DNA of 64,000 nucleotides from an uncultured Alphaproteobacteria bacterium. GTDB taxonomy: Bacteria > Pseudomonadota > Alphaproteobacteria > HIMB59. Made by a program: the position numbers and the translations under genes. The DNA is taken from contig CABWYP010000002.1 in the NCBI GenBank assembly GCA_902509695.1, forward strand, positions 1 through 64,000, written 5' to 3'. Shown here in pieces: positions 52,915-61,548 of this stretch (positions are counted from its first letter, which is position 1; every line of letters begins with the position of its first letter). The notes beneath the pieces are model-generated. The model made no database searches and was not told where the DNA came from. It saw only the letters and a program-made list of their open reading frames with translations.

Positions 52915-54347
52915 TGAAAACCCTCTTAGCTCTATTGTTACTAATCCCTAGTTTGAGTTGGGGGTTAACATTCAAAGATGGTGAGCAGACTGAAGATGAT
53001 ACTCCAAATTCTTTTGAAAAATCAAATAATTCTCAAATAGATGGAGCATATCTCTTAAAATGGGAAACATTATTTTTTTCAGATGATAAAAAAACAATCA
53101 TTGACAGTGAACCAGATGCGATTGATGAAGTCATTTTTGTGAATGGAAAGGTTAAGAATATAACTTTCAATGATGGAGTGTTGATTACAAATAAGTACAG
53201 GAAAAGTACAAAAATTAAACTAAAAAAAGACGATATTATTATTACTGGAAATTTAGATATAGATTGCGATTGTCCAGTAAAAGTAAAAATTATTTTGAAA
53301 AAGAAAATTCAAGATAATTTAGTTATCTATGAAGGAATGGCTCCTTGGGGTGAACAAGACTCTACAGAATATATTAAAGCTACTCTTACACAGTTATCTT
53401 CTGATAATTCAGCATTTTTAGGTGACTTATATAAAAAAAATCTTGGAATAGAAAATCCTAATGACACAACATTACAAGGCTGGAATGACTGGGAAGTTAC
53501 AGGTAAAAAGGAGATGCAAGCATATGAAAATAAAAAAAATATTAAATTATTTTCTGTTGTAAATTCACCAACTCGGTTTGGAGAAACATCTTTTTTTATT
53601 CAAGCCCCAGGAGACGAATGTTTTCAAAGAGATGAGGATTGTAAACGCTTAAATGGTGAAAAACAAAAAAGAGTTGAGGCAAGACATGATACTGGATTTG
53701 AGGGAAATGTTTGGATTAGCTCTTCTTTATATTTACCTGATACATTTGAAATGCCAACTATGAAAAAAACACTTTTACAATTTCATAGTGACTACGCCTA
53801 TTTACCACCAATGTTTATGTTTGATATAATTAAAAGTAGGGGTTTAATTTGGACTCATGAATCAGCTAAAGGTATTAATTTACATCCAGAAGGTAATATT
53901 CATTGCTCCGCAGGTGCTGGTTTTGATAATAACGATAAACATCAATTTTGTAGTGCAGAATTCCAAGAATACTCAATTCTAAAAACTGATGAGATAAAAA
54001 GAAATAGCTGGTATGACTTTGTCTTTAATATTAATTTTGATAATAAAAATATAAATCAAGCTTTTCATAAAATTTGGATGAACGGTAAACTTGTCATATC
54101 AAAAAACAATCAAACATTATGGGAACAGTTACCTGGAATTGAAATAAATAAAAATAAGGTAGCATTTCATTTTGGTATCTACGGACCTTATTTAGATAAA
54201 TCTCACCAAGAATATTTTGCAGATGAAATACATTTTTCTAGAAATTGTGAAGATTTGGGTATAGATAATCTAGGTTATTCTTGTAAAGCATTAATCTCCC
54301 AACAAATAAAAGAGTCAGTACCTTCTAGAAAACATTATGGATATTAA
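52914..54347 (+). CDS. secreted polysaccharide-lyase-like protein
   Basis: A 477 aa exported protein; I start it at ATG 52914 because it overlaps the lipoprotein stop by one base and begins with a clean signal peptide (17 residues, LSWG). The C-terminal half has the jelly-roll pattern of heparin-lyase-type proteins: NVWISSSLYLPDTFEMP, KRNSWYDFVFNINFD, KIWMNGKLVIS, VAFHFGIYGPYLD. The N-terminal 150 residues are strand-rich and unknown. It may degrade or modify an anionic polysaccharide at the cell surface. Island location suggests horizontal gain. Confidence 0.65.
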   Translation: MKTLLALLLLIPSLSWGLTFKDGEQTEDDTPNSFEKSNNSQIDGAYLLKWETLFFSDDKKTIIDSEPDAIDEVIFVNGKVKNITFNDGVLITNKYRKSTKIKLKKDDIIITGNLDIDCDCPVKVKIILKKKIQDNLVIYEGMAPWGEQDSTEYIKATLTQLSSDNSAFLGDLYKKNLGIENPNDTTLQGWNDWEVTGKKEMQAYENKKNIKLFSVVNSPTRFGETSFFIQAPGDECFQRDEDCKRLNGEKQKRVEARHDTGFEGNVWISSSLYLPDTFEMPTMKKTLLQFHSDYAYLPPMFMFDIIKSRGLIWTHESAKGINLHPEGNIHCSAGAGFDNNDKHQFCSAEFQEYSILKTDEIKRNSWYDFVFNINFDNKNINQAFHKIWMNGKLVISKNNQTLWEQLPGIEINKNKVAFHFGIYGPYLDKSHQEYFADEIHFSRNCEDLGIDNLGYSCKALISQQIKESVPSRKHYGY

Positions 54348-54352
54348 AAATA

Positions 54353-54382
54353 TGGTGCCGCCGAGAAGAATCGAACTTCCGA
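54353..54382 (-). other. tRNA 3'-end fragment, attachment-site-like
   Basis: Read on the minus strand, these bases give a T-arm (GGAAG-TTCGATT-CTTCT), a seven-base acceptor half (CGGCGGC), A and CCA. No matching 5' half exists nearby, so the rest of the tRNA is missing. Integrases leave such 3' copies at the far end of islands (att sites). The parent tRNA (acceptor GCCGCCG expected) is not in the window. Confidence 0.6.
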
Positions 54383-54383
54383 A

Positions 54384-54656
54384 GAGGATAGTTCTGACAA
54401 GCTTGAAAATTATCTACCTGAATTTCTCAGTAAATTCAGAAATCTAGATGATCATTGGAAATCACTCGAACCAAAATATAAAAGAGATTTAAATGGGTTG
54501 GTTTTTCCTGATGGATTCTCATTTACATTAGACAAAAAAATTACAACACCCAAATTATCTATACCTTTCAACGATTACAGAGAAAATTTTAATGATAAAA
54601 GTAATTTGGTGGAGCCAAGGGGGATCGAACCCCTGACCTCTACGCTGCCAGCGTAG
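54384..54656 (+). pseudogene. C-terminal remnant of a serine recombinase
   Basis: An open frame without a start (about 90 codons) immediately follows the tRNA fragment. It reads like the end of large serine recombinases: a helix, LVFPDGFSF, ITTPKLSIPF, then NLVEPRGIEPLTS, where translation runs through the antisense of tRNA-Ala to a TAG inside it. The catalytic N-terminus is absent. Probably left when an element integrated and was rearranged. Confidence 0.55.
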
Positions 54657-54682
54657 CGCTCTCCCAGCTGAGCTATGGCCCC
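54607..54682 (-). tRNA. tRNA-Ala (anticodon GGC)
   Basis: A complete 76-base tRNA on the minus strand: acceptor GGGGCCA pairing with TGGCTCC, D-arm AGCTCAGCTGGGAGAGC, anticodon arm CTACGCTGGCAGCGTAG with GGC, T-arm AGGGGTTCGATCCCCCT and encoded CCA. Its 3' half lies toward the island and the recombinase remnant, the usual side for integration. Confidence 0.97.
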
Positions 54683-54828
54683 TTATTGTTTAAGCGTTTA
54701 TTCTCAACAATTTTCCAGTAGTGATACTAGTATAGCTAGGTAACTGAAACAATATTTTTTTACTAGTTGTGATACCTTTGTCTGATGATGGATAAAAGGC
54801 ATGAATAATTTTATTTAGTTAAAAATAA
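54683..54828. other. intergenic, nothing recognised
   Basis: The remainder of the 481-base stretch between the lyase gene and the next gene, after the tRNA fragment, recombinase remnant and tRNA-Ala, holds the tRNA's upstream region (promoter expected, none clearly readable) and no ORF. Confidence 0.5.
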
Positions 54829-55137
54829 TTACCCCTCTAAAGTCAAAGGCTCAGGGAAGTTGGTAAAAGCATTATCAGAAATTGGAGTCATTACAGCTGA
54901 ATTTACATCTACAACCTCAGCTCTTCGCTTGGTTAACTCTTCATCTGATTGAAATTTTTGTAAGTGCTCCTTAGATTGAAAGTGCATAACTGTATTTAAT
55001 ATGGTTTCATCGTTTGCTTGAGTTCCTGCAAATATAAAAGTCATTCCATATTCTTTTAATTTATCGCCATTTTCTTGAACCATTTTTTTCCATTCTTGAA
55101 AATCTTTAATCAACTTAATCTGTCCTAGTACTAACAT
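54829..55137 (-). CDS. small ferredoxin-like-fold protein of unknown function
   Basis: A 102 aa protein that looks like a dimeric alpha/beta-barrel (ABM/DUF3764-like) domain: QIKLIKDFQEWKKMV, TFIFAGTQANDETILNTVMHFQSKEHLQKF. An A/G-rich GGAGAT ribosome site precedes the start. Such proteins are often monooxygenase-like or ligand-binding; no catalytic residue can be named. Confidence 0.55.
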   Translation of the reverse strand: MLVLGQIKLIKDFQEWKKMVQENGDKLKEYGMTFIFAGTQANDETILNTVMHFQSKEHLQKFQSDEELTKRRAEVVDVNSAVMTPISDNAFTNFPEPLTLEG

Positions 55138-55240
55138 TTATAATCTCCTTTTTATCTAATAATCACCCACATAATCCATTTCTTCAACATAAATTTTACA
55201 CCTACAATCAAGGATTATAATTACGTTATCTGATATAGGT

Positions 55241-56407
55241 TTAACGACCGTTATTAAGAGTAGTTGCGATAAGATCTTCCATTTCACTTAAAGAGGCATT
55301 TCTTGGATTTGTCGCAAATGCACTATCTTTTAGTGCCTTCTCAGCAAGTCCTGTCAAAGATACATCCTTGACTCCAATCTCACTTAAACTTTTTGGAATA
55401 TTAAATTGGTCCAAAAAATAACAAATAGATTTATAAAAATAATCGAAATTATTTTTTTTTAAGTTCATTGCTTCACTCATAATTGGAATTTTGTGACTTA
55501 TAGCTTTTTCATTAAATTTTAGAACTGCAGGTAAGACAATTGCATTTGTTAATCCATGCTGTGTATCAAATTCGGCACCAACCATATGTGAAATCGCATG
55601 AACAAATCCTAGGCCTTTTAAAAATGAAATTCCTGCAAGACAAGAGCCTACCAGCATTTTTCCACGACTTGTAAAGTCATGTGGATTTTTGAATACAATA
55701 GGAAGATTGGGGTAAATTAATCTCAAAGCTTCAATTGCAGATCCATCACAAAGTGGATGAAAGTCATCTATAACGTATGCTTCAATAGCATGTACTAATG
55801 CATCAATGCCTGTCCAGGCAGTTAAATTTTTAGGCAAATCTAAAGTAAGTTCAGGATCTAAAATTACTTCGAATGGTTTTTGTTCAGGGTGTGCGATACA
55901 CCACTTCATAAGGAGTTTGGTATCAGTTACCATAGCAGAACTTTCAGTTTCAGCTCCTGTACCTGCAGTTGTTGGTATGCAAATCAAAGGTGGGAAAAGA
56001 TTTTTGTTATTTATTAGTTGGGGTGTTTTCTCCCACTCAAAATCCCAAATATCATAATCATTATTGGCAATCAATGAAATTGCTTTACCACCATCCATTC
56101 CACTACCGCCCCCGATTGCAATTACACCATCGTGGTTACCCTCTTGGTATTTTAATTTTCCTGATAGTATCTCTTTATCGCGAGGGTTAGGGGATATATT
56201 TGAAAAAAGTTTTGGTTCAAGATCGTTTTTTTTTAGATTAAGTAAAAGGTCTTTTATTAATTTTAGACTAGCACTACCTTTATCAGTAACTATAAAAGGT
56301 CTTTTTATTTTTTTACTATGACATATTTGAGACAATTCTTTTATTCGTCCATGTCCGTATCGGATAGACGTTGGAAATGACCAATTCTGATGAGAGTTAT
56401 AATCCAT
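55241..56407 (-). CDS. iron-containing alcohol dehydrogenase
   Basis: A second group III alcohol dehydrogenase (388 aa), with AIGGGSGMDGGKAIS, PTTAGTGAETESSAMV and metal-site sequences TGIDALVHAIEAYV, FVHAISHMVGAEFDTQHGLTNA. It differs clearly from the 12101-13264 enzyme, so the two are not a recent duplication. Substrate unknown. Confidence 0.85.
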   Translation of the reverse strand: MDYNSHQNWSFPTSIRYGHGRIKELSQICHSKKIKRPFIVTDKGSASLKLIKDLLLNLKKNDLEPKLFSNISPNPRDKEILSGKLKYQEGNHDGVIAIGGGSGMDGGKAISLIANNDYDIWDFEWEKTPQLINNKNLFPPLICIPTTAGTGAETESSAMVTDTKLLMKWCIAHPEQKPFEVILDPELTLDLPKNLTAWTGIDALVHAIEAYVIDDFHPLCDGSAIEALRLIYPNLPIVFKNPHDFTSRGKMLVGSCLAGISFLKGLGFVHAISHMVGAEFDTQHGLTNAIVLPAVLKFNEKAISHKIPIMSEAMNLKKNNFDYFYKSICYFLDQFNIPKSLSEIGVKDVSLTGLAEKALKDSAFATNPRNASLSEMEDLIATTLNNGR

Positions 56408-56539
56408 ATAATTTATTAATACATTGTAAGCAGGTTTGTCGTTATTTTAAATTAAGAAAATATGTTGATTTTATTGAATTATTTGTGTTTTTTGAAATTT
56501 ATTACATTTTTCATCTAAAATCATGTAATATAGGTACAA

Positions 56540-56725
56540 ATGAGTATGGAAAACGCACAAACTATATCTTGCGCTAAATGTGACTTAACTGTCTCCTCTG
56601 TTTGCTCTAGATGCAATAAAGAGGTTGAGGTTTCTCAATTAGCTGACGGGTGTGTCGTTCAGATTACAAAGTGTGCTGAATGTACAAATACACCTGTTAT
56701 TAAAGATGTTTGTCTTGAAAAATAA
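56540..56725 (+). CDS. small zinc-ribbon-like protein
   Basis: A 61 aa protein with three CxxC pairs (CAKC, CSRC, CAEC) and two further Cys, a pattern expected for bound zinc. A second ATG two codons on is an equally possible start. No family recognised; isolated between two unrelated genes. Confidence 0.55.
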   Translation: MSMENAQTISCAKCDLTVSSVCSRCNKEVEVSQLADGCVVQITKCAECTNTPVIKDVCLEK

Positions 56726-56802
56726 CTTTTTCAAGCAATAAACAAATTTTTAAAATAATTTTTTCGCTAGTTTATAACTGCTGAGTTAGCTATCATTAGC
56801 TC

Positions 56803-57012
56803 ATGTGGGCATTCATCTTATTTTGCATCTCTCTAGCTATTACTATTTTCGTATATATAAAAAGAAATAAAATTTATGACAGCAATGAGGTTTTAAATAA
56901 TTCTCAACTAGCTGAATATGACAAACTAGACAAAATATTTTTAGTTATGTTTTGTATTACGTTATTCCTTGTAGGTATTTCAGCATATGTATTGGGGTGG
57001 TTTGATTTTTGA
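56803..57012 (+). CDS. small two-helix membrane protein
   Basis: A 69 aa protein with hydrophobic segments at about 2-19 and 44-66 and a polar, Asn/Asp-rich loop between. It overlaps the next gene by 4 bases (TTGA). Function unknown. Confidence 0.5.
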   Translation: MWAFILFCISLAITIFVYIKRNKIYDSNEVLNNSQLAEYDKLDKIFLVMFCITLFLVGISAYVLGWFDF

Positions 57013-57296
57013 TAATATTTAAAACAAAAAAAGAGGCTAAAGAAAGATTACAAAAAGAAACTATTAGACCCCCACATCTTCTACGATTAAAAGGCTATGG
57101 ATCCCTGGATTACAATTGCTCTTGCGGTGAAATACATAATATAAAAGAAAAACATGTAAGTTGTAAGAGCTCTGCAAAACCATTTAAAGCATTATTGAGA
57201 TGTGAAAATAATTTTATCACTATGATTAAAATTGAGGGTTTCTTTAAAAAAAAATTAATATCTGAATATGGTTTTGATAGTAAAATAATGGATTAG
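57009..57296 (+). CDS. small basic hypothetical protein with a Cys cluster
   Basis: A 95 aa Lys-rich protein, TTG start overlapping the preceding stop. Cysteines in YNCSCGEIH, VSCKSS and LRCENN could form a zinc knuckle. Its coupling to the two-helix membrane protein suggests a functional pair. Family unknown. Confidence 0.45.
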   Translation: MIIFKTKKEAKERLQKETIRPPHLLRLKGYGSLDYNCSCGEIHNIKEKHVSCKSSAKPFKALLRCENNFITMIKIEGFFKKKLISEYGFDSKIMD

Positions 57297-57299
57297 TAA

Positions 57300-57659
57300 T
57301 TATTTTTGAACACAGGAATAATTAACCCCTTTTTTAGAGTATTGATAAAGATATCCTAGGCTATCATTAATTTCAAAAAAAACTGCATTATTAATATCAG
57401 AGTATCCCTTTGATCCAATTTTTAAATCAAAATTATCATCGCTAATTATTTCAAAATGCATTTCTAGTTCTTGTTTATCCCATTCAAATTTTTTTAATAA
57501 ATCTTTTTTAGTATTAATGTTTATTGTAGTAGGAGAGGTATCTCTAATCAAAGATTTATTTGTGACATCATCATATTCTTTCAAACAAGTAAGATCAGAT
57601 ACACTTGATGCGTATATTGGAGAAAAGAATAAAAATATAATTATTAAATATCTATTCAT
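57300..57659 (-). CDS. hypothetical secreted protein
   Basis: A 119 aa protein with a signal peptide (MNRYLIIIFLFFSPIYA) and a beta-rich mature part with two cysteines (LTCLKE, YSCVQK) at its ends that could pair. Convergent with the gene at 57009. Not recognised. Confidence 0.5.
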   Translation of the reverse strand: MNRYLIIIFLFFSPIYASSVSDLTCLKEYDDVTNKSLIRDTSPTTININTKKDLLKKFEWDKQELEMHFEIISDDNFDLKIGSKGYSDINNAVFFEINDSLGYLYQYSKKGVNYSCVQK

Positions 57660-57696
57660 GGACTGAGAAAATTTACTATAATCATATAATAAATAA

Positions 57697-57894
57697 ATGT
57701 TAGATAGTTTTTTTCAAATATCATTAGGAACTCATATTTTTATTAATTTGTGGGGTATTCCATTATATTTATTACTTGTTTTTTTGGTTAATAAAAAAAA
57801 AATAAACCTTAATAAAAGGATCAAAAATAAACAAACTCTTTTTTTTTATTGCATGATTATTGTTATATTTGGATATGTGATGATTTTAGAATAA
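57697..57894 (+). CDS. small two-helix membrane protein
   Basis: A 65 aa protein with hydrophobic segments at about 10-30 and 46-63, separated by a strongly basic Lys/Asn loop. Followed after 18 bases by a similar small membrane protein. Function unknown. Confidence 0.45.
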   Translation: MLDSFFQISLGTHIFINLWGIPLYLLLVFLVNKKKINLNKRIKNKQTLFFYCMIIVIFGYVMILE

Positions 57895-57912
57895 AATTCA
57901 ATTTAGTTAATT

Positions 57913-58131
57913 ATGTCTTTAGCATTTATTATTACTTTTATAGTTATATTATTGATTTCAATTTTAGTAGGAAATTATATAGCTATTGATAGTAATAACT
58001 TAAGTAAATCAAAGAAAATTTATTATAAGATAATTTCAATTTTGAGTGTTTTTGTATTTCTAGGAAGCTTCATATTTTTTTTATTTCTAGTCAATAATGG
58101 ACAGTTTGGTTCTGGAATCAAAATTATTTAA
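57913..58131 (+). CDS. small two-helix membrane protein
   Basis: A 72 aa protein with an N-terminal helix (LAFIITFIVILLISILVG) and a second (ISILSVFVFLGSFIFFLFLV) around a Ser/Lys-rich loop. Probably co-transcribed with the preceding small membrane gene. Function unknown. Confidence 0.45.
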   Translation: MSLAFIITFIVILLISILVGNYIAIDSNNLSKSKKIYYKIISILSVFVFLGSFIFFLFLVNNGQFGSGIKII

Positions 58132-58175
58132 ATTTAAAGTAGTTATGCTAATTAAATAGAATAGGTGGCTTAATC

Positions 58176-58376
58176 ATGAAAATATTAAAAATATTTGAAA
58201 AAACTGAAATTTTACTCGTCGATCTTGAAGTAAATTTGGGTAAAGAAAAGAGAAGTGCTCCTACATTATGTGTTAAATATAATGATAAAATTATACCATT
58301 GAATACGGCACATGACGGTAGACCCATCTTAATGAATGAGGAAAACGCTCTCCCTGATTTTAAAAAAAGTCCTTAA
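58176..58376 (+). CDS. small hypothetical protein
   Basis: A 66 aa soluble protein, strand-rich (LLVDLEVNLGKEKR, TLCVKYNDKIIPLN), with no motif I recognise. An AGGTGG-like site (58164-58169) precedes the ATG. Real gene likely but unproven. Confidence 0.45.
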   Translation: MKILKIFEKTEILLVDLEVNLGKEKRSAPTLCVKYNDKIIPLNTAHDGRPILMNEENALPDFKKSP

Positions 58377-58429
58377 AAATTTATATTTTTTTTAAAATTA
58401 TATAAATTGAAATTCATTTCATAAAACAC

Positions 58430-58448
58430 TTCTAATTAATAATTAGAA
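58430..58448. repeat. AT-rich inverted repeat upstream of the DUF2805-like gene
   Basis: TTCTAATT and AATTAGAA flank three bases, a perfect 8-base inverted repeat 54 bases before ATG 58502. TATAAT at 58485-58490 lies between. It could be an operator or a weak terminator of the upstream gene; in AT-rich DNA such repeats arise by chance too. Confidence 0.25.
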
Positions 58449-58501
58449 ACACAAACTTTTCATCTATAGACATAATATTAAATCTATAATAATTTTTTTT
58501 T

Positions 58502-58711
58502 ATGTCTGATGTCTATACTTTGATGAAATACTTAACCCCGTATGAGTTAGACCACATTAAATTTTTAGCTCACAATGATCATATTCCATTTAGGGAAATA
58601 AATGCACATTACAAAATAGATGAAGAAGACGTTAGAAATTTAATGAGATTCTTATTGAACGATCAAGACTATTTAAACTGGAAAAAGATTTACATCAAAA
58701 ATCAAAATTAG
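58502..58711 (+). CDS. DUF2805/TIGR03643-like small helical protein
   Basis: A 69 aa protein with the family's HTH-like pattern (ELDHIKFLAHNDHIPFREINAHYKIDEEDVRNLMR, then a final LNWKKIY). Usually annotated as unknown function; its helix pair resembles a DNA-binding fold. A TATAAT 12 bases before the ATG would give a very short leader. Confidence 0.65.
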   Translation: MSDVYTLMKYLTPYELDHIKFLAHNDHIPFREINAHYKIDEEDVRNLMRFLLNDQDYLNWKKIYIKNQN

Positions 58712-58738
58712 TAATTTAATATCTTTTGTAAATTAAAA

Positions 58739-58954
58739 TTATCTTAACTTATTATCATCTTTATAAAATCTAGGGTCATAGTCATTCAAAACAACATCTT
58801 TTATTGACAAAGAAGGTTCTGAAAAATCACAACCTTTTGTAAGTTTTTCAAATGGTGTATCCACTAATATTTTTTTTGCCTCTTCAGCTGACCTTGCTTC
58901 AATTTCTACATTAAAATCATATGATTTACTTAACTTTATAATAAAATTTTTCAT
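58739..58954 (-). CDS. small hypothetical protein
   Basis: A 71 aa acidic protein: a short strand (FIIKLSKSYDFNVEIEA), a helix (SAEEAKKILV) and an Asp/Tyr-rich tail. The strand-helix pattern recalls small DpnD/PcfM-like domains, but that is a guess. Single gene. Confidence 0.45.
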   Translation of the reverse strand: MKNFIIKLSKSYDFNVEIEARSAEEAKKILVDTPFEKLTKGCDFSEPSLSIKDVVLNDYDPRFYKDDNKLR

Positions 58955-59022
58955 ACAAAATCCTTTCTATTTATCTATATAAATTTATTTTTCTTTTAGG
59001 GGATTCCATAATAAATAATTTT

Positions 59023-59101
59023 TTTGGTATATTGTATTACACATACCAAATAATCTTTAATTGTTATTGATATTTAATTATTTCTAAATAATTATTTTTT
59101 T
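59023..59101. repeat. two inverted repeats in the 195-base gap
   Basis: TTTGGTAT / ATACCAAA (59023-59030 and 59043-59050) and TAATTATTT / AAATAATTA (59075-59083 and 59086-59094), the latter followed by seven T. They lie between two leftward genes, so the T-run has the wrong orientation for ending the upstream one. The gap holds no ORF. Confidence 0.3.
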
Positions 59102-59149
59102 AAAATGACTTAAAAAATAATTTGTATGCGACATTAAATTATTAAGATT

Positions 59150-60130
59150 TTAAAGCTGAACTCTTAATTCGCTAAAATGTTTAGCTAGTTTCTTTCCAGA
59201 AAGCCATGCATCTTGCATGCTAGGGCCATGACACCAATCCCCCAATGCATAAAGACGATGATCTATAGACTCTATAAAATTTTTACTATCTAACTCATTT
59301 AAACTCTTTTTTGCATAGGCATATTTCCATCTATGAGATTTTTTGAATACAGCTTTAGCATCTGATTGAAAAGTTTTCTTTAATTGATCTATTACATAAT
59401 CTTCCAAGACGTAATTTTCAATATTGTAGTATTCTTTTGTCCATTCAGCTCGCATATTTACAACCCAACATTCATCGCTGAAAAACTCATGTTTAAAGTT
59501 TTGATTCATTAAAAAGCTAATTTCAGGTGTCATATGATATCCAAATTGAAATGGAGAACCCAACCTCTTGTCTAAGGCCACCATGATAGTCCAAATTGAG
59601 TCAAAATTAGGTACAGATAAGACGTCAAAGTCTATAAATTTATTTAATAAATTTTTTGATTGCTCAAAAGGTATGCAACAAAATATAAAATCAAATGGAC
59701 CATATTCTTGATCCTCAGTATGTAAATAATATTCTTGATTTATTGTTTCTATTTTGTTGATCTGAGTTGATAGGTTAGTGGGATATCGAAGGTATTTATG
59801 AAACTCAAGAGGAATAGATTCCATACCATTTTGCCCAACAATAATTTGTTTTTTTTCAATAGGTAATTGATTTTGAATATTGGCACAAAACTCGCCATTA
59901 AGAATTTTCGTTGCATTTATTTTATGCAAAAATTCGTTAAATCCTATTATTCCATTATCTTCCTTTAAATAATGAGCTCCATGGTCAAAGATGTAATTCT
60001 CATGTCTTCTAGTACTTATTCTCCCCCCTGGCCTCCAAGATTTTTCAAAGAATGTGATGTCAAGTGTTGGTAGGTGATAAGCTAATGATAGAGCACTAAG
60101 CCCAGTGCCAATAACTGCAATTTTCTTCAA
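59150..60130 (-). CDS. renalase-like FAD-dependent oxidoreductase
   Basis: A 326 aa flavoprotein. The dinucleotide motif reads VIGTGLSALSLA, followed by FFEKSWRPGGRISTRR and FDHGAHYL; the C-terminal FAD end is YALGDWCHGPSMQDAWLSG. This arrangement is that of the NAD(P)/FAD renalase-like family, which may oxidise aberrant nicotinamide forms. It precedes psiE-like and ung genes read in the same direction. Confidence 0.78.
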   Translation of the reverse strand: MKKIAVIGTGLSALSLAYHLPTLDITFFEKSWRPGGRISTRRHENYIFDHGAHYLKEDNGIIGFNEFLHKINATKILNGEFCANIQNQLPIEKKQIIVGQNGMESIPLEFHKYLRYPTNLSTQINKIETINQEYYLHTEDQEYGPFDFIFCCIPFEQSKNLLNKFIDFDVLSVPNFDSIWTIMVALDKRLGSPFQFGYHMTPEISFLMNQNFKHEFFSDECWVVNMRAEWTKEYYNIENYVLEDYVIDQLKKTFQSDAKAVFKKSHRWKYAYAKKSLNELDSKNFIESIDHRLYALGDWCHGPSMQDAWLSGKKLAKHFSELRVQL

Positions 60131-60136
60131 CTTGTT

Positions 60137-60559
60137 TTATTTTTTCTTTATTTTAGGTTGAATCTCATCAACATCTTCTATGGGACGAAGAACAGGGACG
60201 TATCGAAGACGAAGAATAATAACTGCCAATGCTACTAATACTATTGCACCTGCCTCGTATAATAAAAGCTCAGGATTGGAATCTTTCCCTTGAAGAATAA
60301 TTAAGCGAGATAGAGCTGTTATTGCTATAAAGAGCGGGTATGTCATTCTTACTCTATTTGAAACGTAGTAAACTCTTACCATGCCAATAACTTCAACATA
60401 GATAAAAAGTAATAATAAATCAGCTAATTCTACATAACGATCATCGATCATTTTGAGTATTTCAAAAATTATGGCTGTGATTGTCGAAGCTAGAATGACA
60501 AAAATAACTGCTTTTTCAATAAACCCCACAAAATTTTCGACATTACTTTTCATTACCAC
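60137..60559 (-). CDS. PsiE-like phosphate-starvation-inducible membrane protein
   Basis: A 140 aa membrane protein with four hydrophobic segments, the conserved LADLLLLFIYVEVIGMVRVYY helix and the RMTYPLFIAITALSRLII stretch of the PsiE family. Overlaps the ung gene by 7 bases. The function of PsiE is unknown. Confidence 0.8.
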   Translation of the reverse strand: MVMKSNVENFVGFIEKAVIFVILASTITAIIFEILKMIDDRYVELADLLLLFIYVEVIGMVRVYYVSNRVRMTYPLFIAITALSRLIILQGKDSNPELLLYEAGAIVLVALAVIILRLRYVPVLRPIEDVDEIQPKIKKK

Positions 60560-61230
60560 ATTACCATATCAATTTGTTTTGATTGAAGGAAGGCATTTGT
60601 CTTGGAAAAAGGTTTACTCCCAAAAAAACCGCGATGTGCCGATAAAGGCGAGGGATGGGGAGCTGTAAGAATCAAATGTTTTTCCGAATCTATTAATTTG
60701 ATTTTTGACTGTGCGTATGATCCCCAAAGTATAAAGACAATATTTTTTAGTTCATTATTGATAAGAGATATCACTTTGTCAGTAAATTCTAGCCAACCAT
60801 AATTTTGATGGGAGAGGGGCTTTGATTGTTCGACTGTAAGAGACGAGTTCAATAAAAAAACACCTTGTCTTGCCCAATTCTCTAAATTTCCATTTTGAAA
60901 ATCAATTTCCTTTCCAATATCGCTCTTTAGCTCTTTAAATATATTGACAAGTGATGGTGGAGGTTTAACTGACGATGGCACTGAAAAACAAAGACCATGA
61001 GCTTGGTTTGGCCCGTGGTAGGGATCTTGACCTAAGATCACTACTTTAACCTCATTGAAGGGCGTTAAATTAAATGCATTAAAAATTTTGTTGCCCATAG
61101 GGTAAAAAGTTATGTTATTTTTTTTAAGATTTAAAAGTTTTTCCTTTAAATCAATCATATAGTTCTTTTGAAACTCGCTCTTAAGATGTTGAAGCCAAGT
61201 TGAATGAAGTTGAATGGTAGATTTATCCAC
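60553..61230 (-). CDS. ung: uracil-DNA glycosylase
   Basis: Family 1 UDG (225 aa), which removes uracil from DNA. The catalytic Asp69 lies in ILGQDPYHGPNQAHGLCFSV, and the other motifs are LLNSSLTVE and the leucine-loop HPSPLSAHRGFFGSKPFSKTN. Length normal for the family. Upstream of the psiE-like gene, in one operon. Confidence 0.96.
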   Translation of the reverse strand: MDKSTIQLHSTWLQHLKSEFQKNYMIDLKEKLLNLKKNNITFYPMGNKIFNAFNLTPFNEVKVVILGQDPYHGPNQAHGLCFSVPSSVKPPPSLVNIFKELKSDIGKEIDFQNGNLENWARQGVFLLNSSLTVEQSKPLSHQNYGWLEFTDKVISLINNELKNIVFILWGSYAQSKIKLIDSEKHLILTAPHPSPLSAHRGFFGSKPFSKTNAFLQSKQIDMVMW

Positions 61231-61241
61231 TCTGTGAATTC

Positions 61242-61496
61242 TTAATTGATAGTTGCGTCTTTGCTACGACCGTATTTTTCTAACTTATAAATAATTTTTT
61301 CTTTTAATTCATGATTTTCTTCTAAAGCCATTACTAAGGCTTGAGTATAAAAAAAACATGCTGCTTCAATGTCTGCTTTATCTTCAAAGTAATTTGCTGC
61401 CTCATAGTAAAGAGCACAAACTTTATCCATTTGCTTCTTTTGATAAGCTTCAGAAATATCTAGATCTAATTGTGAAAATTCATTCATTAATTTCAA
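61242..61496 (-). CDS. small TPR-like helical protein
   Basis: An 84 aa all-helical protein with a TPR-like rhythm (YQKKQMDKVCALYYEAANYFEDK; EAACFFYTQALVMALEENHELK). Precedes ung by 11 bases. No specific family or partner known. Confidence 0.55.
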   Translation of the reverse strand: MKLMNEFSQLDLDISEAYQKKQMDKVCALYYEAANYFEDKADIEAACFFYTQALVMALEENHELKEKIIYKLEKYGRSKDATIN

Positions 61497-61548
61497 ATTA
61501 ACACATTTGCTCTAAAGACCAAGAGCAAAATATAAGTGTCTAAAATTA

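Noticed and set aside
51671..54347. Resident prophage
   Set aside because: Only a terminase-small-subunit-like HTH gene is phage-like; there are no large terminase, capsid, portal or tail genes.
51503..54357. Direct repeat TATGGTG at both ends of the island as att sites
   Set aside because: Seven matching bases are too few, and the left copy lacks a recognisable tRNA T-arm beside it.
12101..56407. The two iron alcohol dehydrogenases as a duplication
   Set aside because: They share only family motifs; lengths are similar but the sequences differ throughout and contexts are unrelated.
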